Shown: positions 35,686 to 44,243 of the stretch, piece after piece | How the letters are laid out: every line of letters starts with the position of its first letter | How positions within the stretch are numbered: position 1 is the stretch's first letter | Assembly (NCBI GenBank): GCA_023416275.1 | Contig: JAEZIB010000154.1 | Span: 1-44,243 of the forward strand | Source: Bacillota bacterium | GTDB lineage: Bacteria > Bacillota > Clostridia > Acetivibrionales > DSM-1351 | DNA: 44,243 nt | Direction of reading: 5' to 3' | Translations under genes and position numbers: made by a program | The notes under the pieces: model-generated | What the model was told of the DNA's origin: nothing | The model's input: the letters and a program-made list of their open reading frames with translations, nothing else | Database searches by the model: none

Positions 35686-36753
35686 CTACTTCCTAACTAA
35701 ACCGCCTATTACATTTACTAGTCTGATATAATCTTTCTCAAACAACTCTCTGCCCTTTTTTCCCCTATAAATAATCTCATTTCCTATTGGAAGCAATTCA
35801 ACTGGCAAATTGAAGTAGTTTGTAAAATACTCCGATATTCCGGCAAGCTTGCTTCCTCCGCCACAAATATAAATCCTTTGAACACGTTTTGAACTGTCTC
35901 TTGAATTTGAAAAATCAATAAACCTGCTAATATCTGCAACGATATTTCCCATACCTCTTTCAATTACAGGAGTTATTTCTGATTGACTTGCAGCAGCCAC
36001 TTCCGATTGAGAATCAGAAACAGCCTGATATGTTATTTTGAGCTGCTCAGCCTTATCCTCCTCAAGACTAAATTCATCTGCAATATTCCTATCAATTTCC
36101 GCACTTCCATTTAATAAAATTCTATTAAATTTCAAATAATTATTTCGAAAAATACAAACCATTGATGTAGAATAGCCAATATCAACTAATGCAAACTCTT
36201 CATCTGAATTAAAAACCTGTTCCGTCTTATATGAAAATCCCTTTATAACACAATTTGCTGGTATGTCTATTGCTATCAATTGCTGCTTTAAAAGCTTAGA
36301 TAATTGAATATAGCCTTCAATTTGTTTATTTGGAACAGCAACAATTAACACACGAGAATGAGAACCTTCGCTATCTGTTACATTCTCCAACAGCTTAAAA
36401 TCAGTGGTATAACTCTGCAAATCAACTGGAAAGTATTGCTGCGCTTCAAATTCAAGTATTTGAGCTATTTCTTTGTCTGTAGATAAAGGAATCTGAATTT
36501 CTCTGGTAATAACGCCTGTTCCTGTTACGCTTAGAACAAGACCAGCTTTATTGATTTTATTAATTTTAAAAGCCTCCATTAATGTTTGTGCAAGTAATTC
36601 AGCATTTAAAATAATACCATCATTTATGCAATCCTTTGGTGTCTCAATAATGTCATATTCATCCACAATAATATTCTTTTTATTGGTACTTCCATAAGCA
36701 ATTTTAGTGGTTTTATTGCCTATGTCCAAAGAAATTAGCTTCTTTTCAAACAT
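35686..36753 (-). CDS. pilM: PilM, actin-like cytoplasmic pilus assembly ATPase-fold protein
   Basis: With ATG 36753 (GGAGG six bases upstream; the TTG at 36765 is only in-frame leader) the product has 355 residues. It has the actin/FtsA-like fold signatures SLDIGNKTTKIAYG (phosphate 1), ALVDIGYSTSMVCIF (phosphate 2) and RIYICGGGSKLAGISEYF (adenosine motif). PilM binds the N-terminus of PilN and forms the cytoplasmic ring that works with PilB and PilT. It is the first gene after a 525-bp repeat-filled gap and may have its own promoter there. Confidence 0.92.
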   Translation of the reverse strand: MFEKKLISLDIGNKTTKIAYGSTNKKNIIVDEYDIIETPKDCINDGIILNAELLAQTLMEAFKINKINKAGLVLSVTGTGVITREIQIPLSTDKEIAQILEFEAQQYFPVDLQSYTTDFKLLENVTDSEGSHSRVLIVAVPNKQIEGYIQLSKLLKQQLIAIDIPANCVIKGFSYKTEQVFNSDEEFALVDIGYSTSMVCIFRNNYLKFNRILLNGSAEIDRNIADEFSLEEDKAEQLKITYQAVSDSQSEVAAASQSEITPVIERGMGNIVADISRFIDFSNSRDSSKRVQRIYICGGGSKLAGISEYFTNYFNLPVELLPIGNEIIYRGKKGRELFEKDYIRLVNVIGGLVRK

Positions 36754-36846
36754 AATGACCTCCAAATTAAAGTGAAACGCTCATAGAGCTACTCAGTACT
36801 ATTACTACTGCACTCGCATTTCTTAAAGCAACCCTAAAAACTAGCA

Positions 36847-37268
36847 AAAACTGCTTTCAGTTTTGTTGCTCGAAAATACCCTTAGTTCGACTAACTATAT
36901 TTTCGAGCTCTCCAGCCACTTTAAGGTATAAACTCGAAAATACCTATGTTCGCACTAACTATATTTTCGAGTTTTGTTATGCCTTTGTTAGGCACAAAAA
37001 TGATGTAACTATCGTGGTGTCCTTATCTGTTGGACATCTTGCTTTATAACTCAGCTTATACTGGCAAAAACTGCTTGCAGTTTTTGTTACTCGAAAATGC
37101 ACCATGTTCGCACTAACTATATTTTGAAGTTATTTTGCGGTTTTTGTTGCTCTAAAATGAACTATTTTGCACAAACTTTTTTTGAATATATTCATTTATC
37201 CTTGCAAAAACCGCTAATAGCTTGTTACTCAAAATGCTACCAGAGTTCACTCAAACTTTGTTTTAAGT
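36847..37268 (-). repeat. Cluster of double-hairpin repeats (R2-R6) in the pilus operon
   Basis: The gap between pilM and the peptidase gene holds copies of the same two-part repeat found before nrdJ. R2: AAAACTG/CAGTTTT (36847-36864) and GCTCGAAAATA/TATTTTCGAGC (36868-36908). R3: AACTCGAAAATA/TATTTTCGAGTT (36931-36973). R4: perfect palindrome CAAAAACTGCTTGCAGTTTTTG (37065-37086) followed by ACTCGAAAATGCACCATGTTCGCAC with a decayed partner arm. R5 (about 37137-37190) and R6 (about 37204-37268) are further decayed copies. The core GTTCGcACTAACTATAT is shared by R2-R4. No coding frame crosses the region. Confidence 0.75.
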
Positions 37269-37278
37269 TAAAATTCAC

Positions 37279-38076
37279 TCATATTGGCATAAATCCCATA
37301 TAAAATTCAATAATATTCCAGCCATACAGCATTGCTATAAACGTACCTATTGCAATAAAAGGTCCAAATGGAACTTCTGACTTACCATTTACCTTCTTTG
37401 ATAAAATAAGAACAAAACTAACTATAGCTGCTAATATAACTGATAACAATAATGCAACCAAGGTAAGCCTCCAGCCAAGAAACAGCCCAATAACTGCCAA
37501 TAGCTTGACATCGCCCATACCCATTGCATCGGTCTTGTAAACCACCGAACCTACAACTGCTACTAAAAGCAGGGTCCCAGCCCCACTAACAATCCCTATA
37601 ATGGGATTGTACCAAGCTCTGTCACCATACATGTCTACTTGATAAAACAAGTTGTATACAAATAGAGCCGCACCACTGAGCATACCTGCAATAATAAATT
37701 CATTTGGTATAATCTTTAAATCAAAATCAACAAAAGCCTCACATATCAGTATGATAGATAAAACTATTGCTGCTAAAAATTCTACCGATATAGAAAATCT
37801 GAAATACAATAAAACAAATACTAATGAAGTCAAGCCCTCAACTATGGGGTATCTGGCGGAGACTCTCGCACCACAGTAACGGCATTTCCCTCTTAATAAT
37901 ATCCAGCTGAAAACAGGTATCAAATCCCAAGCCTTCAGCCTAGTATCGCAGCCTGTACAATGCGACGGCGGACTAATAATTGACTGCTTTGATGGTATTC
38001 GGTAAATACATACATTCAAAAAGCTACCAATTATAAGACCAAAAGCTGCGATGTAGAGTATGATAAGTGTTTGCAT
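37279..38076 (-). CDS. pilD: Prepilin peptidase (A24 aspartic peptidase, N-methyltransferase)
   Basis: The 265-residue integral membrane enzyme cuts prepilin leaders after Gly and methylates the new N-terminus. It has the N-terminal GSFLNVCIYRIP box, the zinc-type CxxC pairs CTGC and CRYC, and the two catalytic aspartates: one in FVDFDLKIIPNEF and the other in GMGDVKLL. Seven or eight hydrophobic segments follow the normal pattern. It begins one base after the major prepilin stop, and its substrates are the prepilins of this operon. Confidence 0.95.
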   Translation of the reverse strand: MQTLIILYIAAFGLIIGSFLNVCIYRIPSKQSIISPPSHCTGCDTRLKAWDLIPVFSWILLRGKCRYCGARVSARYPIVEGLTSLVFVLLYFRFSISVEFLAAIVLSIILICEAFVDFDLKIIPNEFIIAGMLSGAALFVYNLFYQVDMYGDRAWYNPIIGIVSGAGTLLLVAVVGSVVYKTDAMGMGDVKLLAVIGLFLGWRLTLVALLLSVILAAIVSFVLILSKKVNGKSEVPFGPFIAIGTFIAMLYGWNIIEFYMGFMPI

Positions 38077-38077
38077 G

Positions 38078-38506
38078 TTATGCTAGTGTACAAGAAAAAT
38101 CTGTTGATGCTTTACTCGATACCCTACCTGTATTTAAATTTAAAAACCACTGCCTTTTATTTGTTTCAGATGCTGATAATGCCTCATTTATAGGATACTC
38201 ATGACCAATAAGTTTTTCTTGTACTGCATCACCTATAGACGCAAAACTAGTACTAGAAGGTAAAGAAATTACTTTTGGTGTAGTACTGCTCATCACTAGC
38301 GAACCATCTGCCAAACATAACTGCACAGCTGTTTCAATCGATGTAATTGATGCTGCCGTTCCACTCTCTTTTGCATCACCGACTGCATTCATAATCATTG
38401 GTGTTGCAATAGCAGCCAATATACCCAAAATCGCCACAACTACAATCAATTCTGTAAGAGTATAACCTTTCTTATTCTTTTTCAACTTACTAAAAAACCC
38501 TTTCAC
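38078..38506 (-). CDS. pilA: Major type IV prepilin
   Basis: The 142-residue protein has a short basic leader (FFSKLKKNKKG) followed by YTLTELIVVVAILGILAAIA, the canonical N-methylated helix with Glu5 and a Pro in position 22-like. The head domain is small and Ser/Thr-rich, and its two lone cysteines (VQLCLAD and DFSCTLA) could form the disulphide loop of type IVa pilins. It sits between pilC and the peptidase gene, the standard place for the main fibre subunit in Firmicutes clusters. Confidence 0.93.
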   Translation of the reverse strand: MKGFFSKLKKNKKGYTLTELIVVVAILGILAAIATPMIMNAVGDAKESGTAASITSIETAVQLCLADGSLVMSSTTPKVISLPSSTSFASIGDAVQEKLIGHEYPINEALSASETNKRQWFLNLNTGRVSSKASTDFSCTLA

Positions 38507-38536
38507 AAAAACTCCCCCTTAATATTATTATATATC

Positions 38537-39754
38537 TTACTGGCCAACACCCTGATTCATGGTAAATGTAGGCATTATCATGGCTATTACCATAAAACCC
38601 ACGATAACTGCAAGTACCATCATCATAAGTGGTTCCAACATCGCTAAAAGCTTGCTTATTGATGTCTCCACTTCTTCATCATAGAAATCCGCCACTTTTT
38701 CCATGATTGCATCGAGAGAACCGGCTTCCTCGCCTACACTAATCATTTGTGTAACCATAAGCGGGAAAATTCCCATTCTCTCAAGAGGTGCTGCCAGATT
38801 TGAACCACTCTTGATATCATCGCTGACCTGTACAAGTCCTCTGGAAACCACTTGATTATTAACAACCCTATCTACAACCTCAAGTGACTGTATAAGTGAA
38901 ACTCCAGAGCTGAGCAGTGTACTCATTGTCCTTGTAAAACTTGCTGCCAATATCTTTTTTACATTTGGACCAACAAGAGGCATTTTATAAATAATGCTGT
39001 CTATAAAAAATTTGCCTCCCTCTGTACTTTTAAATTTCTTAAAACCTAGCCTTAGAAGAATAATTGCTGCTATAACTCCAACTATAAACACCGGATTTGT
39101 AAAAAGTCCGCTGATGTATAACAAAATCTTTGTTGGTGTTGGCAATTCACCGCCAGTGGAATCTATCATACCTACAAAGGTAGGAACTATAAATATAAGC
39201 ATAAAGGTTACCATAACTAAAGCTATACATCCAATTACTGCAGGATAAACCATAGCTGTGGATACCTTTGATTTTATCTTGTTATCCTTTTCATACTGTA
39301 TAGAAAGCCTCTCAAGTACTGCTTCAAGAGTACCGCCTACCTCTCCAACTTCAACCATACTTACCATAAGTGGTGGGAAAACCTTGGGCAAAGCCTTCAT
39401 GGCTTCTGACAATGTGCTACCCTTCTGAACCTCATCATAAACCGACGATATTGCCTCTTTGAGTGTTTTGTTCTCCGTTTGCAGCTTCAGCATATCCAAA
39501 CACCCAATAACAGTAACACCCGCATTCAGCATTGTATGGAACTGACGGCAAAGAATAGCCAATTCCTTTGGCTTAATCTTCTTATTGATTTTAAAGTTTA
39601 TTTCCATACCTTTTTCATTTTTTGCTTCAATAGAAAGTGGGTAATACCCCTTTTCTTTTATTAAATCAACCACCATATTTTTGTCGGCAGCTTCAAAGCT
39701 ACCTGTTACAGTCGTACCTGCAGCTGTCTTTGCCTTATAGTTATATGTCGCCAA
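38537..39754 (-). CDS. pilC: PilC/GspF-family pilus platform protein
   Basis: The 405-residue protein has two T2SSF domains: residues 60-190 with FTMLNAGVTVIGCLDML and PLMVSMVEVGEVGGTLEAVL, and 265-390 with TMSTLLSSGVSLIQSLEVV and PLMVTQMISVGEEAGSLD. Membrane segments follow each (VIGCIALVMVTFMLIFIV; MMMVLAVIVGFMVIAMIMP). It anchors the PilB and PilT motors at the membrane. It begins five bases after the pilT stop. Confidence 0.95.
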   Translation of the reverse strand: MATYNYKAKTAAGTTVTGSFEAADKNMVVDLIKEKGYYPLSIEAKNEKGMEINFKINKKIKPKELAILCRQFHTMLNAGVTVIGCLDMLKLQTENKTLKEAISSVYDEVQKGSTLSEAMKALPKVFPPLMVSMVEVGEVGGTLEAVLERLSIQYEKDNKIKSKVSTAMVYPAVIGCIALVMVTFMLIFIVPTFVGMIDSTGGELPTPTKILLYISGLFTNPVFIVGVIAAIILLRLGFKKFKSTEGGKFFIDSIIYKMPLVGPNVKKILAASFTRTMSTLLSSGVSLIQSLEVVDRVVNNQVVSRGLVQVSDDIKSGSNLAAPLERMGIFPLMVTQMISVGEEAGSLDAIMEKVADFYDEEVETSISKLLAMLEPLMMMVLAVIVGFMVIAMIMPTFTMNQGVGQ

Positions 39755-39759
39755 TCATA

Positions 39760-40812
39760 TCACCCCATAAATCGCATCAGATTTTCTTGATCAGTTGCAT
39801 GTATTAATGCTTCTTCCTGGCTTATAACACCTTTTTTGTATAAATTCGCAATACTGCTATCCATTGTCTGCATGCCAAACCTTGAACCCATCTGAATCTG
39901 AGAGTTAATTTGATGAGTTTTTCCTTCTCGAATTAGGTTTCTTATTGCTGGATTGGCAACCATTATTTCAACTGCTGCAGCTCTACCTGCTATGTCCTTT
40001 CGTGGAATAAGCTGCTGTGATATAACACCTTGAATAACTGAGGAAAGTTGTACACGTATCTGCTGTTGCTGATGAGGCGGAAATACGTCAATTATTCTGT
40101 CAATTGTATTTGCAGCACCTATGGTATGCAGTGTTGAAAGTACAAGATGACCTGTTTCAGCAGCTGTGACAGCTATGCCAATTGTCTCAATATCTCTCAT
40201 CTCACCTACCAAAATAACATCCGGATCTTCTCGTAATGCAGCCCTTAGCGCAGCTGCATATGAATAAGAATCATTTCCTATTTCCCTCTGATTAACTATT
40301 GATTTATTATGTCTATGAAGATATTCTATCGGGTCTTCCAAAGTAAGTATATGACAATCTCTTTCTTTGTTTATCATATCTATTATGGAAGCCAGAGTTG
40401 TTGACTTTCCGCTGCCTGTTGGTCCTGTAACCAATATAAGACCTTTTGTTCTTTTTCCAAGCTCCTTTACAATGTCCGGTACTCCAAGCTCATCAAAAGA
40501 TGGTATTGTTAAATTTACTATTCTGATTGCAGCACAACAGGTTCCTCTTTGTTTGTAAACATTTGCCCTGAACCTTGCCATTCCCTTTAATGAAAATGAT
40601 AAATCCAGTTCTCCTATCTCTTCATATACTCTCCACTGCTCATCATTTAACATGTTTCGCACTAGCTCTTTTGTATCAGCTGGAAGTAATTTATTATCAT
40701 CAAAGGTTACAAGTCTTCCATTCTGTCTATATGTAGGTGGAACTCCAACTGTGATATGTAAGTCAGAAGCGCCTATTTCTCTAGCCCTTTTTAGTAACTC
40801 TTCAAGTAACAT
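39760..40812 (-). CDS. pilT: Twitching motility retraction ATPase
   Basis: The start chosen is ATG 40812, preceded by GGGGG at six bases; the upstream ATG at 40833 reads through that site. The 350-residue ATPase has Walker A GPTGSGKST near residue 131, the Asp box with ALREDPDVILVGEMRD, His box HLVLSTLHT and the PilT hallmark AIRNLIREGK with QTMDSSIANL. It depolymerises the pilus for twitching or DNA uptake. The gene lies 265 bp after pilB, just before pilC. Confidence 0.96.
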   Translation of the reverse strand: MLLEELLKRAREIGASDLHITVGVPPTYRQNGRLVTFDDNKLLPADTKELVRNMLNDEQWRVYEEIGELDLSFSLKGMARFRANVYKQRGTCCAAIRIVNLTIPSFDELGVPDIVKELGKRTKGLILVTGPTGSGKSTTLASIIDMINKERDCHILTLEDPIEYLHRHNKSIVNQREIGNDSYSYAAALRAALREDPDVILVGEMRDIETIGIAVTAAETGHLVLSTLHTIGAANTIDRIIDVFPPHQQQQIRVQLSSVIQGVISQQLIPRKDIAGRAAAVEIMVANPAIRNLIREGKTHQINSQIQMGSRFGMQTMDSSIANLYKKGVISQEEALIHATDQENLMRFMG

Positions 40813-41076
40813 TTTTTCCCCCGTTAAATACATAATAACATATTTTTTCGCAATTTAAAGTATTTCCTATTTTACTTTTAGTTAAATCGCCAAATGTATG
40901 TTTAAAATATCATACTTAAACACTATTACTTTTTTAATACCCTTTTGTACAGCAAATAAATATTTTTCAATTAATAATTTATTTCCCATATTAATATAAT
41001 ATATTTCCCCAACTAACCATTGATATTGTTATATATTTAAACATTATTAATTCTAATTTTTCGTGATAATACAACA

Positions 41077-42765
41077 TCAATCATTTGAATATGCGGTTTT
41101 TACCAATTCACTAACAGTGGTTTCACCAGCAAGAACCTTTTTTATTAGGTTTTCTCTTAAAGTCTGCATTCCGTTTTCAATAGAATATTCTTTTAGCTCT
41201 CCTTCAGAACATCTGTTATTTATCATTTCCTTGTGCTTTCTAGAAACTGTAATAACTTCATATACACCCTGTCGTCCTCTGTAGCCTGTGAAGGTACACA
41301 TTGGACAGCCTCGTCCTTTAGATAAAGTAGGTCTTTCTCCTTCTAATCGCAAAATTTCCATTTCTTCATCTGTCGCTGTATACTTTTCCGTACAATTAGG
41401 ACAAATTCTCCTAACCAATCTTTGTGCAATAACGCCTACCATCGCAGAAGAAACCATATAAGGTTCAATTCCCATATCTACTAGTCTTAAAACCGAGCTA
41501 GGAGCATCATTCGTATGTATTGTACTAAGTACCAAATGTCCTGTGATTGCTGCTCTAACGGCAATTTCCGCAGTTTCTGCATCTCTGATTTCGCCTATCA
41601 TAATAACATCTGGGTCTTGCCTCAAAATAGATCTTAAGCTTGTAGCAAATGTCATTCCTGTTTTCGTATTAACCTGTACCTGATTAACGCCCTCAATTAT
41701 ACATTCAACAGGATCTTCAACTGTAACAATATTAATGTCCTGCTTGTTAATCTCGCTAATTGCACTGTAAAGTGTAGTTGACTTACCACTTCCAGTTGGT
41801 CCTGTAACTAATATAATGCCATGAGGATTCTGCAGCATATTTGTAAACTGTTTAATTTCATATTCATTAAAACCAAGCTCTTCTTTTGACAAAACAAAAG
41901 CATTTTTATCTGCTATACGAATAACGATTTTTTCACCATATATTGTAGGCAGTATAGATACTCGAAGATCATATTCTCTGCCGTCAACCTCAATGCTAAT
42001 ACGTCCATCTTGCGGAAGTCGCTTCTCAGCAATATTCATTCCACCAATTATCTTTATACGTGCCGATATAGCAGGCATAATGTCAATATCAGGTCTCATA
42101 ATTACACTTAGCTGACCATCTATTCTGTAGCGTATATTTATGTATGACTCAAAAGGTTCTATATGTACATCACTTGCTCTGCTTCTGACTGCCTGCTCTA
42201 TTATAGAATTTATAGCTTTAACAGCAGGTGAATTATTAACTTCATCTTCACTCTGATCATTAACAACTTCTGAATTAATTTTTAAGGTAGTGTGCTCTTT
42301 TTTAAACTCCTCGACTGCCCTCATTGCTTTATCAGCACCATAGTACTTGTCGATTGCTTTAATTACCGAAGCATTATTTGCAATTACTGGTTGAACCTCT
42401 AATCCTGAATATATTCTAACATCGTCTATAGCAAATACATTCAAAGGGTCACTCATTGCAACAGTCAGAATGCCCTTATCTTTCTTAATAGGAATAAGTC
42501 CATATCGTCTGGCAATACTCTCTGGTATAGACGAACATGCCAATTTTTCAATATTATATTTTTCTAGTTTGACATGTGGGATTCCAAGCTGAAACTCAAG
42601 CACTTGTATAATGTCATCTTCAGATGCATAGCCAAGCTTTGTAATTGCATTTCCTAATTTCTCACCAGTCTTCTTTTGAAAGTCAATTGCTGCATCAAGT
42701 TGTTCCTGCGTTATCATTCCAACTTCTAGAAGCAAGTCTCCAAGACGCTTTCTAGGTTTTTTCAT
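41077..42765 (-). CDS. pilB: Type IV pilus extension ATPase
   Basis: I take ATG 42765 (562 residues) over the adjacent TTG 42768. The first 150 residues are an MshEN/T2SSE-N domain (RLGDLLLEVGMITQEQLDAA, LGIPHVKLEKY). This N-domain type binds cyclic di-GMP in some homologues. The motor has Walker A GPTGSGKSTTLYSA near 322, Asp box ILRQDPDVIMIGEIRD, HLVLSTIHT, and the zinc-binding pair CPNC and CPMC around residues 453-487. It drives fibre assembly and is the first gene of the pilus operon, with no clear regulatory motif before it. Confidence 0.96.
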   Translation of the reverse strand: MKKPRKRLGDLLLEVGMITQEQLDAAIDFQKKTGEKLGNAITKLGYASEDDIIQVLEFQLGIPHVKLEKYNIEKLACSSIPESIARRYGLIPIKKDKGILTVAMSDPLNVFAIDDVRIYSGLEVQPVIANNASVIKAIDKYYGADKAMRAVEEFKKEHTTLKINSEVVNDQSEDEVNNSPAVKAINSIIEQAVRSRASDVHIEPFESYINIRYRIDGQLSVIMRPDIDIMPAISARIKIIGGMNIAEKRLPQDGRISIEVDGREYDLRVSILPTIYGEKIVIRIADKNAFVLSKEELGFNEYEIKQFTNMLQNPHGIILVTGPTGSGKSTTLYSAISEINKQDINIVTVEDPVECIIEGVNQVQVNTKTGMTFATSLRSILRQDPDVIMIGEIRDAETAEIAVRAAITGHLVLSTIHTNDAPSSVLRLVDMGIEPYMVSSAMVGVIAQRLVRRICPNCTEKYTATDEEMEILRLEGERPTLSKGRGCPMCTFTGYRGRQGVYEVITVSRKHKEMINNRCSEGELKEYSIENGMQTLRENLIKKVLAGETTVSELVKTAYSND

Positions 42766-44007
42766 CAATAGTATTCACACCCAATTATATTTTTTTTTGT
42801 GAGTATATATTTAGTAAAATTATATATAATTAATGTCTCTATTATAATTATTATTTATATACCATTTCCTGCTGTCATATTTTTTTATATTCTACATTTT
42901 ATCAAAAAATCCTTTAAAACAAATATATAGCAAAGCAACAATTTTTAGTCTATAGCTACATTATATTATCAAATTATTATTACTTCAACAAAAATATACA
43001 TTTTAGGGAATAAAATTATATTATCATTTGTCTTGTTATCTTTATTTGTAGTATATTTTGTTATTATTTTACATCATATTTAATCAACAGCACAACCTTT
43101 TAAACGTAATAAAAGCAATTTTTCTAGAGCAAATCTTAATATGTTGGGTTGTATTAAACTGTATATAGTTCAATATTTTAAGCCAATAACTATAATACTT
43201 CAATACTATACTTTTTGAGTTATTTAATAAACTTTCAACATAAACTTTCACATTATCAATTACAGGCTAATAGTTTAAAAAAGCAATGAATTCAATAAAT
43301 TATCTTAATATAGTCCGTAACTTCATTAATAATGATTTTATTTGCACTATAGTAACATTTTATAACCTCTAATATAGTTTTTTACTGATACAAAACGTAA
43401 AGTTATTTTAATCTCGCTATACTATTTAGTGTAAATTTTTAACATAATTAACAACTCTCTCGCATAAATAATCTGGCGTACTGAAAATTCTCAATGGTTA
43501 TATTCCCAAATAATTGTACAAGATTAGTAATTGCTAGAACTAGCCTTATTTAATTTTCATCTAAAATTTCCAACTTATAAAGAGCATATAATTTTTATTA
43601 TCCAATTATAATATTTTATTATGTTCCTTTGCCTCACAATCCACTGCTACAAAGTTATCAATAAAAAAACATCACATACAGAGTATTAGCTTATCTAAAT
43701 AAATTAAGATTTGTAATCAACTGTAAGCGATGTCAATATGGTTTATACAATAACTCAACTTTCAACCTAAATTATCATAAAATTACTTTATAACTGCAAA
43801 GCGGAAACTTAGTACGTATAAACCTTTAAATATTTTTAGTTGTATTTTTTATAGTATAGTTATAACATACACAAAGCTTGAACCACTTCTTTAAAAAACC
43901 AAATTTTTAATGGTTGTTGCATTGTATGCTATAATTTCAGCGAAAATTTATGTATTATACAAAAATTAAAATTACAATATATTATTTAAACGCAACAATT
44001 ATATAAT
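42766..44007. other. Gene-free AT-rich region of about 1.2 kb
   Basis: I find no coding frame of useful length, no RNA gene and no strong hairpin between pilB and the rRNA operon terminator. The composition is extremely AT-rich. A TATAAT-like word near 42825 could belong to the pilB promoter but has no clear -35 partner. Confidence 0.5.
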
Positions 44008-44041
44008 AAAATCCAACTAATCAAAAGATTAGTTGGATTTT
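44008..44041 (-). terminator. Rho-independent terminator of the rRNA operon
   Basis: A perfect 15-bp stem, AAAATCCAACTAATC paired with GATTAGTTGGATTTT around a four-base loop, starts at the CCA end of the tRNA and is followed by TTATTATATAATT on the minus strand. Confidence 0.93.
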
Positions 44042-44116
44042 GGCTCCCCCTGTTGGACTTGAACCAACGACATCGTGATTAACAGTCACGCGCTCTACCG
44101 ACTGAGCTAAGGAGGA
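44041..44116 (-). tRNA. tRNA-Asn (GTT), with encoded CCA
   Basis: The 76-base cloverleaf has acceptor TCCTCCT pairing with AGGGGGA (one G-T pair), D-loop AGCTCAGTCGGTAGAGC, anticodon loop CTGTTAA with GTT, T-arm GTTGGTTCAAGTCCAAC and a genomic CCA. It lies seven bases after the 5S gene. Confidence 0.97.
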
Positions 44117-44123
44117 ATATAAT

Positions 44124-44239
44124 TCTGGCAGAGACTTACTTTCCCAGGCCGTCGCCAGCCAAGTATTATCAGCACTGAGATGCTTAACTTCCGTGTTCGG
44201 TATGGGAACGGGTGTGTCCATCTCGTCATTTCCACCAGA
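44124..44239 (-). rRNA. rrf: 5S ribosomal RNA
   Basis: The sequence TCTGGTGG at the start pairs with CTGCCAGA at the end, with the universal core CACCCGTTCCCATACCGAAC and AAGTTAAGC inside. Length 116 bases is normal. The 23S and 16S genes would lie beyond the right edge. Confidence 0.97.
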
Positions 44240-44243
44240 AAAT

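Noticed and set aside
36841..37270. CRISPR-like array in the repeat cluster
   Set aside because: Repeat units vary in length and sequence, spacing is irregular, spacers are not unique inserts, and no cas gene is nearby.
42766..43300. Cyclic di-GMP riboswitch before pilB
   Set aside because: Neither the class I nor class II conserved core is seen; the region is nearly featureless AT-rich DNA.
44021..44221. Minus-strand 66-residue reading frame across tRNA-Asn and 5S rRNA
   Set aside because: It is entirely made of structured RNA gene sequence and is not a protein gene.

Overview
The window comes from a low-GC, Gram-positive, spore-former-like anaerobe of the Clostridia. The AT-rich DNA, strong GGAGG ribosome binding sites, class II (adenosylcobalamin) ribonucleotide reductase and complete type IV pilus operon suggest something near Ruminiclostridium and its relatives. 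That placement is an inference from gene content and style, not from a phylogeny.

Positions 1-12665 are a defence-type island, with all six genes on the minus strand and tightly packed. Read in transcription order they are: a SIR2-fold protein, a small winged-helix-like middle protein and a DUF3732-like Rad50/SMC-type ATPase (together matching the ABC-three-component plan); then an Upf1/DNA2-type SF1 helicase, a ComEC-like metallo-beta-lactamase-fold hydrolase, and a very large trypsin-like protease-STAND NTPase-helical-repeat protein that runs off the left edge. Two decayed genes, an HTH protein and a P-loop ATPase, lie between 12755 and 13376.

Positions 13611-21489 are an integrative element built from tyrosine recombinases on the plus strand. 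Three related 40-bp AT-rich sites (13611, 14960, 21450), each with AATCAA/TTGATT-type ends, delimit a dead duplicate integrase and then a five-gene, fully overlapping operon. That operon encodes an intact tyrosine recombinase, a mini tyrosine recombinase lacking both catalytic histidines, an XRE-type regulator, a seven-zinc-ribbon protein with a degenerate recombinase domain, and a nine-zinc-ribbon protein with a degenerate recombinase domain fused to a GIY-YIG nuclease domain. I do not recognise this architecture as a described element. It is my main candidate for an undescribed system.

Positions 21556-24410 hold nrdJ (minus strand) with a long leader. The putative promoter lies inside two NrdR-box-like palindromes about 400 bp upstream. 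The leader carries one copy of a double-hairpin repeat. A lipoprotein of the DUF4015 putative glycosyl hydrolase family follows (24644-25990).

Positions 26331-42765 are a type IV pilus operon on the minus strand: pilB, pilT, pilC, major prepilin, prepilin peptidase, pilM, a minor prepilin, pilN, pilO, a second minor prepilin, a PilX-like protein with a large passenger region, and a secreted fibronectin type III protein that may be a surface or tip component. A cluster of decayed double-hairpin repeats interrupts the operon between the peptidase and pilM genes.

Positions 42766-44007 are gene-free, AT-rich DNA. The window ends with the 3' end of an rRNA operon on the minus strand: 5S rRNA, tRNA-Asn and a strong terminator.
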